Shown piece by piece: positions 54,848 to 63,886 of a stretch of 64,000 nucleotides of DNA. Position numbers and translations under genes: made by a program. The stretch's first letter is position 1. Each line of letters starts with the position of its first letter. The stretch is from Methanoregulaceae archaeon PtaB.Bin056 (GTDB taxonomy: Archaea; Halobacteriota; Methanomicrobia; Methanomicrobiales; Methanospirillaceae): contig MVQD01000038.1 of assembly GCA_002067095.1 (NCBI GenBank), positions 124,188 to 188,187 of the forward strand, read 5' to 3'. Below the pieces are notes generated by a model. The model did no database searches and was not told the DNA's origin. It worked only from the letters and a program-made list of their open reading frames with translations.

Positions 54848-55444
54848 ATGTATAGGAGCGAGACCCTGACCACACCCAGGCTGTCACTCCGAAGGTTCTC
54901 GCCAGAAGATGCTCCCATCGTGCAGATGCTTGCAGATGACATCTCCATCGCGGCCGGAGTACTCGAGATCCCCCACCCCTACACGCTGGAGGATGCCAGG
55001 CAGTGGATCGGTGAGCACAATTCCCTCTGGCGGCGGGGAGAACAGTACATCTTTGCCATCACAGAGAAGGGAACGGCGGACCTCGCGGGTGCTGCCAGTC
55101 TCAGGCTGAACGGCGTGCATGCGCATGCGGAGCTCGGGTACTGGATAGGGAGGCCGTTTCGGGGCAGGGGATATGCAACAGAGGCTGCAGAAGCACTCCT
55201 GGAGTTCGGGTTCCTCGGCCTCGGCCTCCACAGGATCTATGCAAGACACCTTGCCTGGAACACCGCGTCATCGCGCGTACTCTCCCGGATTGGAATGCGC
55301 CACGAGGGGACAATGAGGGAGCATGCCTGCAAGTGGGGCTCGTTTCAGGACGTGTACCTCTTCGGTATCAATTCTCCTGATTTTTTGCCGCGTTACTTCG
55401 AGAGGAGGGGCAACAGGAATTCCTGCTACGGGGAGGAGCGCTGA
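54848..55444 (+). CDS. GNAT-family N-acetyltransferase (RimJ/RimL-like)
   Basis: The 198-residue protein starts LTTPRLSLRRFSPEDAP and has the GNAT acetyl-CoA motif FRGRGYATEAAEALLEFGFLGLGLHRI and AWNTASSRVLSRIGMRHEGTM, both near family consensus. It probably acetylates the N terminus or lysine of a protein or a small amine. It is followed at once by the FGase gene. Confidence 0.9.
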   Translation: MYRSETLTTPRLSLRRFSPEDAPIVQMLADDISIAAGVLEIPHPYTLEDARQWIGEHNSLWRRGEQYIFAITEKGTADLAGAASLRLNGVHAHAELGYWIGRPFRGRGYATEAAEALLEFGFLGLGLHRIYARHLAWNTASSRVLSRIGMRHEGTMREHACKWGSFQDVYLFGINSPDFLPRYFERRGNRNSCYGEER

Positions 55445-56284
55445 ATGCCACCCGTATTGCCGTTGCTTATTTCGATACCCCACGGAGGGGTGGGCGTCCC
55501 CGATGAGGCTGCAGAAAGAGTCGCCCTTGAACCGCCTGCACTCCTCTATTACAGCGACCCTTCATCCGGCCGCCTCTTCGGGTTCAGGGAGAGGGTGAGG
55601 GCCCTCGTGAGTGCTACGGTGTCGCGGGTGATTGTTGACCTGAACCGTCCTCCCTACCACCTCCCTCCGCGGCGGCGTGACGGGGTGGTAAAGTTCAGGA
55701 CTTCCCTTGGTGACCCTGTCTGGAAAGACGGGATGCAGCCGGACATCCAGGCCATCCACGGGCTGCTCCTGCGCCATTACTTCCCGTACCACGCAGAGAT
55801 CGACATGCTGCTAGAGAGAGAGGAGATCGCAGTCGCGCTTGACTGCCACAGCATGGTACCCGTGGGATTACCGGGCCAGCCTGATGAAGGGAAAAAGCGC
55901 CCACTCATATGCCTCGGCAACAACGGAGACCGGTCCGGGAATCCAAGGAGGGGTGGGCTCTGCACGTGCCCGCCGGAATGGGTCCGCAGGCTTGCAGGGA
56001 TCTTCCGCGAGCATTTCCCTGGAGAGGGCAGCGTCGCCCTCAACCACCCGTTTTCGGGCGGCTTCATCTCGAATGCCCACTACTGGCACAAGGGTATCCC
56101 CTGGGTCCAGATCGAGGTGAACCGTTCTCTGTATGAAGCAGCAGATTCGAGCCCTGCGCGGGGATCGCTCGTTGATCTGCAGAAACTGAAAAGCCTGAAC
56201 GAGAGCATCTGGGATGCTATTGAACGGTGGTATGCCGTGTTGGAGGAAGAGGAGCCGGATCACTTTTTCTCTTCCCATGGATGA
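55445..56284 (+). CDS. N-formylglutamate amidohydrolase (FGase) family protein
   Basis: The 279-residue protein starts directly after the GNAT stop. It shows LLISIPHGGVGVPDEA, RVIVDLNRPPYHLP, ALDCHSMVPVGLPG and VALNHPFSGGFISNAHYW, characteristic of the FGase fold, with His/Asp zinc ligands. In archaea its real substrate is not established. The pairing with the GNAT gene suggests related metabolism of an acylated amino compound. Confidence 0.88.
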   Translation: MPPVLPLLISIPHGGVGVPDEAAERVALEPPALLYYSDPSSGRLFGFRERVRALVSATVSRVIVDLNRPPYHLPPRRRDGVVKFRTSLGDPVWKDGMQPDIQAIHGLLLRHYFPYHAEIDMLLEREEIAVALDCHSMVPVGLPGQPDEGKKRPLICLGNNGDRSGNPRRGGLCTCPPEWVRRLAGIFREHFPGEGSVALNHPFSGGFISNAHYWHKGIPWVQIEVNRSLYEAADSSPARGSLVDLQKLKSLNESIWDAIERWYAVLEEEEPDHFFSSHG

Positions 56285-56705
56285 GCATTCTATATTGCTA
56301 TTGGCTTACCCCAACCATCCGGCATCCCCTTGCATCACACTCCCCTGGATGCTGCCATTGCGGCCCCCAGGAACAACAGTGTGAGAAAGCACCAGGTAAG
56401 GAGCTGCTCGCATACCCTGCGTAAGTGATGGTCCATGGTTGCTAGTCCCATTGCTCACCCGCAGCCGCTAATAGATTGTGACATTGGTCGGGGATCACAC
56501 AACGAATCAAGGGTATCATCAATGGGAAAACATGGTATCTGTTTCGAACTGCAGAGTTCAAGATACCCCTTCGCCTGTCGATCGTTTCGTGGTGCCCTTT
56601 ATTTTTCCGGGCAACGACATAATACACTACACGCGGTGCGTCCCTTGTGGGTAACGTTTCGTGCTACTCAATACGACGCATTTTCCCCTATAAAAATTTT
56701 CAGGG
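56285..56705. other. Unassigned 420-base spacer
   Basis: No gene that I can support lies here. The stretch is less GC-rich, with scattered short frames and a minor dyad GAACT-GCAG-AGTTC (about 56551). CCCTATAAAAATTTT at 56690-56703 is AT-rich next to the ROK gene's 3' end and could end its transcript. Confidence 0.35.
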
Positions 56706-57677
56706 TCAGGCCTGCTCAGCCCACACGCTCCATGCCGCGCCAAGCAGAGGTGCGTTCCCGCCAAGGGGACTCACACATATACGAGGGGTCTTGCCTGATA
56801 CTGAGCGGACATGGGGGAGGACAGAAGTTTCAAAGATATGCCAGTTATTCCTGGCAACGCTCCCGTCAATGACGATGACACCCGGATCATAGGCAGCAAC
56901 GAGGAGCGAGATCCCCGTTGCCTCGACCTTTCCAAGCACCGACATAAACTCCTCTGCGACCGGGTCTCCGCTTTCCGCCGCCGCGAAGATGGCCGCCGAA
57001 TCGGGAGTGGAGCGGAAGGGAGACAGGCGATTCGACGACCGGCACCACTCAAGGAAGAACGCAGGGATAAACCTCCCTGAACCGCATCCTTCCCAGTGCC
57101 CTCTCCCGCCGCACCCGCAGGGAAGGTTCCACGTGGTCTCGACCACGAAGTGCCCGACCTCCGCGAAGTTACCATCCTCGCCGAGGAGCAGCCTCCCCTG
57201 CTCGTAGACTCCCGCCCCGATCCCGGTCGAGATCGTCAGGTACACGAAATTCAAAACACCCCTTCCGGCGCCAAATGCCGCTTCCCCCCTTGCGCCCGCA
57301 TGGCAGTCGTTCATAAACCGGATCGGGAGGCCAAACCGTTCCTTGAGGGGCTCAACCAGGGGGATGAAGGAGAGGGGAATGTTCGGAGGGTTCACCACCT
57401 CGCCCTTCTTCGGGTCAACAGGGCCCGCGGTCGATATGCCGATCCCGGCAACAAAAGAGATCGCGGCGGGGGAAACGGCACTGACGATGAGGCTCTCGAG
57501 ACTCCTGACAATGACATCCGCGTCTTTGGGGTGCGTGGGTGTCGGGGCAGTGACGAGCGAGAGGATCTGCCCGTCCTCACGGACAAGGCCTGCCCGCATG
57601 TTCGTGGCACCAAGGTCCACTGCGAGTGCAATGGAGGATGAATCGGGGGAGGTCATTCTTCCCATGTCAGTATGCAC
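56706..57677 (-). CDS. ROK-family sugar kinase
   Basis: The 323-residue kinase has the ATP/sugar motifs of ROK proteins: AVDLGATNMRAGLV near the N terminus, GISTAGPVDPKKGEVV, FMNDCHAGARGEAAFGAGRG and TGIGAGVYEQGRLLLGEDG, plus the zinc motif CGCGGRGHWEGCGSG. It phosphorylates a hexose such as glucose or N-acetylglucosamine; which one is unclear. GTG 57677, ATG 57665 and ATG 57656 are all candidate starts. Confidence 0.9.
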   Translation of the reverse strand: MHTDMGRMTSPDSSSIALAVDLGATNMRAGLVREDGQILSLVTAPTPTHPKDADVIVRSLESLIVSAVSPAAISFVAGIGISTAGPVDPKKGEVVNPPNIPLSFIPLVEPLKERFGLPIRFMNDCHAGARGEAAFGAGRGVLNFVYLTISTGIGAGVYEQGRLLLGEDGNFAEVGHFVVETTWNLPCGCGGRGHWEGCGSGRFIPAFFLEWCRSSNRLSPFRSTPDSAAIFAAAESGDPVAEEFMSVLGKVEATGISLLVAAYDPGVIVIDGSVARNNWHIFETSVLPHVRSVSGKTPRICVSPLGGNAPLLGAAWSVWAEQA

Positions 57678-57772
57678 ATGAGGGGTTTTCTAGTGATCGA
57701 TCTCAGGCCTCGCGGGTGAGATTGTCGTTTGGGATATCCCGTTGCAGGCGTTGCGGGTCCATGCTTCCCTGT

Positions 57773-58582
57773 TCAGGAGAAGTACGTGGTGATCACGAGC
57801 GCCGCAACCACGATAGTCAGCAGTGTACCGACCGCAAGCTCCAGTGTCCTTGGAGGGGCCCTGGGAGAGAGATAGACACCAGCCTGTGCTCCCACGACTG
57901 CGCCGAACGCGATGGGAAGAAAGAACGCAAGGGACACATGCCCCAGTGCAACGTGGGTTCCGGTCGCAAAAAGAGAGGTGATGAGGATGACTGCAGCCGA
58001 AGTGGCTACGGCGAAATGGATGGGTATACCCACAATAGTGAGCGCCGGCACGTTCACGATCCCTCCGCCGATACCGGTCAGACCGCTCATAAACCCTGCG
58101 AGGGAACCCCAGGACACGAGGTGCACGGGGTATGAACAGAGTTCTATTCGCTCTGCAGGGGGTCTATTGTAACACTCTTTCCAGCAAGGGCCAACCATCA
58201 GAGGGAACACCAGGGGGAACTTCCGGTATATCATCTTGATGCCCATGAAGAGAAGTACCACGCAGAAAAGGGCAACCAGGAGATATGAAGGGAGATAGGC
58301 GGTGATGAGGGCCCCGAATACCGCGCAGGCCATACCGGGAAGGGCCAGGCATACGGCACTCTTCATCAGTACCTGTCCCCTGAGCCCGTACCCTATCGAT
58401 GCCGAGAGCGTGGTGCACGTGATGATGGCAAGGCTGGTCCCGACTGCAATGCGGGGGTCAAGACCGAAGAGGAGAACGAGCGCCGGAACATAAAAGAACC
58501 CTCCGCCTACTCCAAGGAGCGCAGAGACAGAGCCTATCAGGACTCCCAGCAGGCACAGGAGGATAAGATCAATTGGCACCAT
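57773..58582 (-). CDS. TauE/SafE family membrane transporter
   Basis: The 269-residue protein has about eight hydrophobic helices. The N-terminal GVLIGSVSALLGVGGGFFYVPAL and the second-half GSLAGFMSGLTGIGGGIVNVPAL are the duplicated TauE/SafE motif. Family members export sulfite, sulfoacetate or related anions. It is likely monocistronic. Confidence 0.9.
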   Translation of the reverse strand: MVPIDLILLCLLGVLIGSVSALLGVGGGFFYVPALVLLFGLDPRIAVGTSLAIITCTTLSASIGYGLRGQVLMKSAVCLALPGMACAVFGALITAYLPSYLLVALFCVVLLFMGIKMIYRKFPLVFPLMVGPCWKECYNRPPAERIELCSYPVHLVSWGSLAGFMSGLTGIGGGIVNVPALTIVGIPIHFAVATSAAVILITSLFATGTHVALGHVSLAFFLPIAFGAVVGAQAGVYLSPRAPPRTLELAVGTLLTIVVAALVITTYFS

Positions 58583-59246
58583 TCGAAATCTCGGATCTTG
58601 ATTAGAATAAAGGTCACTTCATGTATAAAGGTAAATATTCTGCCTGTGTTTTGGAAGGTATCAGAAAATACTCCGGCTTTTCCCTCCTCCTGCACCTTGA
58701 GCCGCCCGGGTTTTTTCTGCAGGAAAATATACATGAATTACTCACCGGCAAGATCCATCATTCAACACGCGAGTTATCTCAAGGGATTAACCAATGGTAA
58801 AAAACCATAAGGAGCGAGGGAGATCTTGAACATTGGGAAAAAGGGATCCTGGGATCTCCCAGTCCAGCATACGCAGGTATCCTGCCATGATACCCTGGGC
58901 CAATCCAGGTATCCCTGCTCTGCTGGAGGTCAAAAATGATGAGATCGTATCGCCGGAGGCGCCATCCCGATCCGCGCCGTCCCGACCCTGGCATGCTCCT
59001 TGGAGGGATGCCGGACACCCGCACGCCTGAGAAGAAGAGAGACTGGAGGGACCGGATGCGGTACTGAAGACCCTTCAGTTGAGGGCTTCATCCCGAAGGT
59101 TCATGGATGCTTCGATAAAAATACCAAATTAATGCGGTTTATCTCGCAAAACCATGGCATATCCCGCGCTTTTTTTTCCTGTGCACTCAATGCGCTCGGA
59201 GTGGATTGGCGAAGTTTGATAGGGAATCACCTCCTCCACTGTTTTG
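58583..59246. other. Unassigned 660-base spacer with several hairpins
   Basis: No gene is supported. Self-complementary stretches include CTGGGATCTCCCAG (about 58848), CCTGGG..CCAATCCAGG (about 58900), and CTGAAG-ACC-CTTCAG (about 59065). A long T-run precedes the response regulator at 59247. An untranslated RNA is possible, but I have no family match. Confidence 0.3.
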
Positions 59247-59606
59247 ATGAAGAGAGTCCTTATCATAGATGATTCGGCATTCCAGAGAAAGGTGCTTTCC
59301 GCCACCCTCCTTGCCGAAGGTCTCGATGTACTCGAGGCAAAGAACGGGAGGGAGGGGATAGAGATTGGTGTCCGTGAACGCCCCGATCTCATCATTCTTG
59401 ATCTCCTGATGCCGGAGATGGATGGGTTCTCATTTCTGAAAGAGTGGCAGGCAAAAGGGATCCCAGCCCCTGTCTTTGTATTCACTTCGGATATCCAGAC
59501 TGCGACCCGCACGATGTGCCTGGATCTTGGTGCAACCGGCTTTCTGAACAAGCCCCTGAAGAAGGATGAACTGGTCCGCTGCATCTCCCCGTATATGAAG
59601 GAATGA
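59247..59606 (+). CDS. CheY-like response regulator
   Basis: The 119-residue receiver starts at ATG 59247 (a TTG precedes it by one codon) and has VLIIDDSAFQRKVLSATLLAEG, LIILDLLMPEMDGFSFL with the phospho-Asp, and FLNKPLKKDEL with the conserved Lys. It overlaps the CheC gene as ATGA, indicating one transcript with the phosphatase and kinase that follow. Confidence 0.95.
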   Translation: MKRVLIIDDSAFQRKVLSATLLAEGLDVLEAKNGREGIEIGVRERPDLIILDLLMPEMDGFSFLKEWQAKGIPAPVFVFTSDIQTATRTMCLDLGATGFLNKPLKKDELVRCISPYMKE

Positions 59607-60211
59607 GCGCCATGAATGAAGACCCTGTGGTACTGGACGGGATCAGGGAACTCATTAATATTGGGGTGGGGAAGGCGGCCGGGATCCTGGGGGAACTCAC
59701 CAGTTCCCATGTCATCCTCGAGGTCCCCACCCTCTATATCGGCGAAGTGGGGAACGCAGAGGGGCCCGGAGAAGGCTTGGGGAATGCTCCTCTCTCCATG
59801 GTGTTTATTGACTTTTCCGGGCCGATGAGAGGGAGGATGGCCATCATGTTCTCTCCAGAGAGTGCGGCCAACCTCGTGATCCTCCTCACGAACGAGGACG
59901 ACACGACTGCGGAGATGGACATGATCCGCTCAGAGACGCTGACAGAGGTGGGAAATGTCCTGATCAACGGCGTGATGGGCACCATCGGCAACTTCCTTGG
60001 CCAGCCACTTGCCTTTGCACTCCCGGTCTATGTCCAGAACCGTGCCGCGTATCTTTCGGCCCCGTTTAAGGAAAAAGACCATTACCTCTTTGCCTCCACA
60101 CAGTTCAAGGTCAAGGGAAGGAGTGTACATGGTGACATGCTCATCGTGCTTGAGATGGGATCACTTCAGCCCCTGGTGAAAAAGATACACGCCATCATGG
60201 ACCAGGTGTGA
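59603..60211 (+). CDS. cheC: CheC-family phospho-CheY phosphatase
   Basis: The 202-residue protein has two CheC phosphatase consensus helices: GIRELINIGVGKAAGIL near residue 15 and SETLTEVGNVLINGVMGTIGNF near residue 113, each with the catalytic Glu and Asn. The rest is the CheC beta-alpha core. It dephosphorylates CheY-P in archaeal chemotaxis. Here it is flanked by a receiver and a PAS kinase rather than a full che cluster. Confidence 0.93.
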   Translation: MSAMNEDPVVLDGIRELINIGVGKAAGILGELTSSHVILEVPTLYIGEVGNAEGPGEGLGNAPLSMVFIDFSGPMRGRMAIMFSPESAANLVILLTNEDDTTAEMDMIRSETLTEVGNVLINGVMGTIGNFLGQPLAFALPVYVQNRAAYLSAPFKEKDHYLFASTQFKVKGRSVHGDMLIVLEMGSLQPLVKKIHAIMDQV

Positions 60212-61335
60212 TGGGGGTGGACGAAGCCATGCAGAGTCCCGGGATTGGTTCATTCCTGGACAGCATTCCCAACGGGGCATGCATCCTGGACAGCAACAGG
60301 AGAGTAGTATACTGGAATGCCATTCTCACCGAATGGACCGGGGTGTCCTCTCAATCGGCGCTGGGGAGAGACATCGCGGAATTCATCCATCCTGACCAGC
60401 AACATGTCCTTTCTCTCATCCTCACCCAGGTAATGGAAGGCGGGGGGGCAGTCTACCTCTCTCCCCAGCTCCACCCGCATTTCATCCCGGCACCATATCC
60501 AAACGGGGGGCTCCGCATCCAGCAGACAATCATTCAGCCAATGAGGGGTCCGCTTCCAGGAGAGAACACCCTTCTCCTTATCATCCATGACGTCACGGAG
60601 ATGGTCCGCCAGGTCCAGGCATACCGTGCAGTGAGGGACCGGGCACTCCAGGAACTGGAGGAGAGAACCCGGGCCGAGAATGCGCTGCAGGTCTCAAACA
60701 GGAAGCTGAACCTCCTCTCGAGCATCACGCGGCATGATATCCTGAACTCGCTGACCGCATTGCTGATGTATGCATCCATGATGAGGGAGGAGGCAGAAGA
60801 CGAGAATACAAGGGCAGGGTTTGAGAAGATAGAGTCCCTCGGCTGGACTATCAAGCGGCAGATAGATTTTACCAAGAATTACCAGGACGTGGGCGTGAAA
60901 TCCCCGCAGTGGCAGAACGTGCAATTGATAGTGCACCAGGCAAGGGAGCAGCTGGAGGGAGATGGGTTCCGGCTTGAGAGCCGGGTGGAAGATCTCGAGG
61001 TCTATGCAGACCCCCTCCTTTCAAAGGTCTTTTACAACCTGATGGAGAACTCTGTGCGGCACGGAGAGAGGGTTACAGAAATCTGCGTCAGTTACCAGCA
61101 AGATCCGGGCGGAATAACTCTTGTCTATGCTGACAACGGTGTTGGCATCCCTGATTCGGAGAAAGAGAAGATATTCCGGCGCGAGTCATTCAAAAATACC
61201 GGGTTTGGCCTTTTTCTCAGCCGCGAGATCCTCTCCATCACGGGACTCGCAATCAGGGAGACAGGTATTCCGGGGAAGGGGGCAAGGTTCGAGATACGGG
61301 TCCCTGGGGACGCCTTTCGCATCATGCATGAATAG
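60208..61335 (+). CDS. PAS-domain histidine kinase
   Basis: The 375-residue kinase has a PAS domain (about 12-130), a coiled linker and a transmitter with ITRHDILNSLTALLMYASMM (His near 173), NLMENSVRHGERV, YADNGVGIPDSEKEKIF and GFGLFLSREIL. It begins at GTG 60208 (ATG 60211 is possible) overlapping cheC. Its transmitter is strikingly similar to that of the hybrid kinase at 41031-42866. No transmembrane segment. Confidence 0.92.
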   Translation: MMGVDEAMQSPGIGSFLDSIPNGACILDSNRRVVYWNAILTEWTGVSSQSALGRDIAEFIHPDQQHVLSLILTQVMEGGGAVYLSPQLHPHFIPAPYPNGGLRIQQTIIQPMRGPLPGENTLLLIIHDVTEMVRQVQAYRAVRDRALQELEERTRAENALQVSNRKLNLLSSITRHDILNSLTALLMYASMMREEAEDENTRAGFEKIESLGWTIKRQIDFTKNYQDVGVKSPQWQNVQLIVHQAREQLEGDGFRLESRVEDLEVYADPLLSKVFYNLMENSVRHGERVTEICVSYQQDPGGITLVYADNGVGIPDSEKEKIFRRESFKNTGFGLFLSREILSITGLAIRETGIPGKGARFEIRVPGDAFRIMHE

Positions 61336-61557
61336 TGTGGCTGCGACCATTCTCTCTCCCAAATATTGGAATATCGGCAGGAAAAGAACGTTCCGGCAGG
61401 CACGGATTCTCATATGCCGTCTCCAATCCCTCGCATGGCAGGTGATAAGGCCGGGCATTCCTTTCACCTCCCGCCGGCACGTTTTTTTTTAAAGAAGGAT
61501 ATACAGAGATGAGGTGACGGCAATATGCCGGCCTGAATCCTGCAAGGGGAAGACCAT

Positions 61558-61890
61558 ATGGATATTGCGGCATACACCAGCATAATCGAGGTATTCGCCT
61601 TCTTATTCGGCGTGGCAGGTGCAGCCCTTATCATCTATGGCGGGGTGAGAGCGGGATTCAGGGTGATCTCAAGGGAGATATTAAAAAAGGAGATCTCTTA
61701 TAATCTCATCCGGAGGGACTTTACAAGCAAGATAGTCTTCGGGCTCGAGTTCTTTATTGCCGCAGACATCCTGACCACACTTATTGCCCCGACCCAGGAA
61801 GAACTCATCCTCCTTGCCGTCGTGGTCATCATAAGGACCGTGCTTGGATACTTCCTTGAGAAAGAGACCAGGGACTTTCCCCTCGAATAG
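61558..61890 (+). CDS. DUF1622 family membrane protein
   Basis: The 110-residue protein has three predicted membrane helices and the family pattern LFGVAGAALIIYGGVRAG, LEFFIAADILTTLIAPT, VVVIIRTVLGYFLEKE. Its role is unknown. A 220-base spacer (61336-61557) with no supported gene precedes it. Confidence 0.8.
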   Translation: MDIAAYTSIIEVFAFLFGVAGAALIIYGGVRAGFRVISREILKKEISYNLIRRDFTSKIVFGLEFFIAADILTTLIAPTQEELILLAVVVIIRTVLGYFLEKETRDFPLE

Positions 61891-61945
61891 TATCATGGGG
61901 GGGACATCCGCATCTTCTTTTTTTTGACTGCGCACTGCAACCACA

Positions 61946-62506
61946 TCACAATCCAAAGAACCGGAGCCACCATGATCTTCGCGTCCCGTGAAATATGCGG
62001 CTCTCCTCGCTTCCTTTCCTGATGTCTTCCACCGTATAAAGGAGGTGGGGATACTCTCCTCGGAGAATCTCGAACAATGCGCCCAATTCTCCACGCGGTA
62101 CCACCATGAAAAGGATCGAGACAGTGGAGGAGAGGTATCCCGTTCCCTCGATCCGTGTGATCCCATACCCCATCTCGCCGAACTTCTTCATCAGCGGCAA
62201 GGGGTCAGTTGGGACAAATACCCTCACCACGACGCTCCCGATACTGATCTTCTCCTCGATATGCATGCCGAGTATCGTCCCGATGGCATACCCTGCAATA
62301 TAGGCGATGATCCCGAGAATATTGTGAAGGTTGGTAAGCACAAGCCCTGTTGAGAGAAGCCAGATGGCAACTTTTACGACGCCGATACCGGCAGCAAGGT
62401 TGGTATGACCCCGGTTGATGTAGATGGTCCGTATCGTCTCGAGGCTCGTCTCCACTATGCGTGCGACAAGGACGATAAGAGGGAGTAAAAGGGAGAAATC
62501 CGGCAT
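61946..62506 (-). CDS. UPF0316/DUF2179-type membrane protein
   Basis: The 186-residue protein has an N-terminal membrane domain with three helices (LVARIVETSLETIRTIYINRGHTNLAAGIGVVKVAIWL, NILGIIAYIAGYAIGTILG) and a soluble C-terminal DUF2179-like domain (VVRVFVPTDPLPLMKKFGEMGYGITRIEG). The function is unknown. The ATG shares its base position with a weak divergent frame at 62506. Confidence 0.8.
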   Translation of the reverse strand: MPDFSLLLPLIVLVARIVETSLETIRTIYINRGHTNLAAGIGVVKVAIWLLSTGLVLTNLHNILGIIAYIAGYAIGTILGMHIEEKISIGSVVVRVFVPTDPLPLMKKFGEMGYGITRIEGTGYLSSTVSILFMVVPRGELGALFEILRGEYPHLLYTVEDIRKGSEESRIFHGTRRSWWLRFFGL

Positions 62507-62772
62507 TGGACTTTGATCAAAAAGATGTGCAGGGTGAGGATATCAAGGTATGGGGAAAAATCGGGCCGGTAATCCGCGATGTGTGGGGCCGGCTGGCCCG
62601 GTTCTTCTCCCGCGGTGACGGGGCGGCATCGACGACCGAAAATCCGGGAATCGGAACCTTCCCAATCTTGGCGGAGAGCTCCCCTTCCGGGATCCTGGCC
62701 GAACCCCCCTCCACCACGTTGGAGAGCGAGCCGGAGGAGATCCTTCATCCCTCTTCGTTATTGGTAAGGTAA
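62506..62772 (+). CDS. Possible small hypothetical protein
   Basis: An 88-residue frame (TTG 62506) with GC-rich third positions like its neighbours (IGPVIRDVWGRLARFFSRGDGAAS) and an acidic Pro/Ser-rich tail. It would have to start back-to-back with the UPF0316 gene, and no ribosome site is evident. Possible real gene, possible chance frame. Confidence 0.3.
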   Translation: MDFDQKDVQGEDIKVWGKIGPVIRDVWGRLARFFSRGDGAASTTENPGIGTFPILAESSPSGILAEPPSTTLESEPEEILHPSSLLVR

Positions 62773-62949
62773 TTTACTACCAGGTCTTTAGTATTCATTG
62801 CCCTGAATTTCTCCGTTGCCAATTTAGAGTGGATACAGGGTGTCTTCAAATTTTACAGCTTTATATAGACACTACATATGATTTTCTTATGATATTAAGA
62901 AATATTTATATAATAATAAATAAATATTAATACCTACGAGGTAGTAGAT

Positions 62950-63387
62950 ATGACAAAAATCACGTATATTATTGTGTTGATAGTTCTTCTTCATATTTGT
63001 ATACCAGCAATTTCTGCTGCTATACCATACTCCTCAATAATACAAAATTCAAGGATATCAATCTCATTTCCTTCATATGATAAGCCCGGTGGTATCCCAC
63101 AAATCTCTATCCCTACCCCAAGCGTTGTCATTGGTGAGATTACAAAGCCGGTGCCCAAACAGCAATCACCCCTGAATTCGGATCAAACGTGGGTATCTAT
63201 GGGAATATCCCTTGATAAATTGCATAAAAATATAGGACTAGGTATACAGAGGCTCTCTGATGAGCCTGATGCATGCTGGATTCCAATAAATCCCATTGGT
63301 CCGATAAGAATACCTATGTCTGTTGCATATATAGATGGATATTATTGTGATAAACCTTGGATACCACATATAAAATTTCCGAATTAA
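62950..63387 (+). CDS. Secreted orphan protein in an AT-rich island
   Basis: The 145-residue protein has an N-terminal signal peptide (YIIVLIVLLHICIPAISAA) and a Pro/Ile/Ser-rich mature part (PSYDKPGGIPQISIPTPS, WIPINPIGPIRIPM). No domain is recognised. Codon use is distinctly AT-rich compared with the rest of the window, suggesting recent acquisition. A TATA-like AAATATTTATATAATA lies at about 62901-62916. Confidence 0.65.
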   Translation: MTKITYIIVLIVLLHICIPAISAAIPYSSIIQNSRISISFPSYDKPGGIPQISIPTPSVVIGEITKPVPKQQSPLNSDQTWVSMGISLDKLHKNIGLGIQRLSDEPDACWIPINPIGPIRIPMSVAYIDGYYCDKPWIPHIKFPN

Positions 63388-63429
63388 ATTTTTAATTATC
63401 AATCATCTGCCCCCAAAATAATCTGAACT

Positions 63430-63447
63430 AGGAGGTCGACACCTCCT
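63430..63447 (+). terminator. Hairpin downstream of the secreted orphan
   Basis: AGGAGGT-CGAC-ACCTCCT forms a perfect 7-base stem 43 bases after the stop. It has no T-run following, so it is a candidate terminator or a mobile-element end rather than a firm assignment. Confidence 0.3.
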
Positions 63448-63484
63448 GATCCCTACGATTGTATCTCCATTCCATTTCTTTGAT

Positions 63485-63815
63485 TTATAACAGGAATTCC
63501 TCCTTCGAGATTCCGTGATGCTTAATCAATCGTTCTTTAGCAAAGGGCTAGAATTCCTCCATATCGTTGATGCAGACATTGCCACTGATGACCTTATACT
63601 TATGGTCAATATTGAGATGGCGATACCCTCAGAATATCATGGAGTTGTATCCCCGCCATTTGACAATACAGACAATAGAACCTCTTTGAACCTTTTCACC
63701 GTCTTCAGCATCAGAGATAATACAGAAGCATCGGCAACGATGCTCACCGATACCTTTACCTCCCGCTTTAGGATACCAAATACGATGGTCTTTATCCGCG
63801 TTATTCGTCCCTTTT
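63485..63815 (-). pseudogene. Decayed IS1595-like transposase C-terminal fragment
   Basis: Read on the minus strand, one frame gives SDAEDGEKVQRGSIV, KWRGYNSMIF-stop-GYRHLNIDHKYKVISG, CINDMEEF-stop-PFAKERLIKHHGISKEEF. These match the end of ISXO2/IS1595-type transposases (D..GY..L, NH, H.N..E.FWS..K.RL...HGI). Two in-frame stops (TGA and TAG) and a frame break near 63815 show it is dead. No terminal repeats were identified. Confidence 0.65.
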
Positions 63816-63886
63816 TATGAGCCGTTTTTTATTTAAAGAAGTACTGCTTTCGTATCCACTAAAAATTCAACAAAAAATCTGGGAAG

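Noticed and set aside
56435..56872. Plus-strand frame of 145 codons
   Set aside because: Extends into the antisense of the ROK gene; content looks random.
63515..63820. Plus-strand frame of 101 codons
   Set aside because: It is the antisense of the transposase remnant and lacks a ribosome site.
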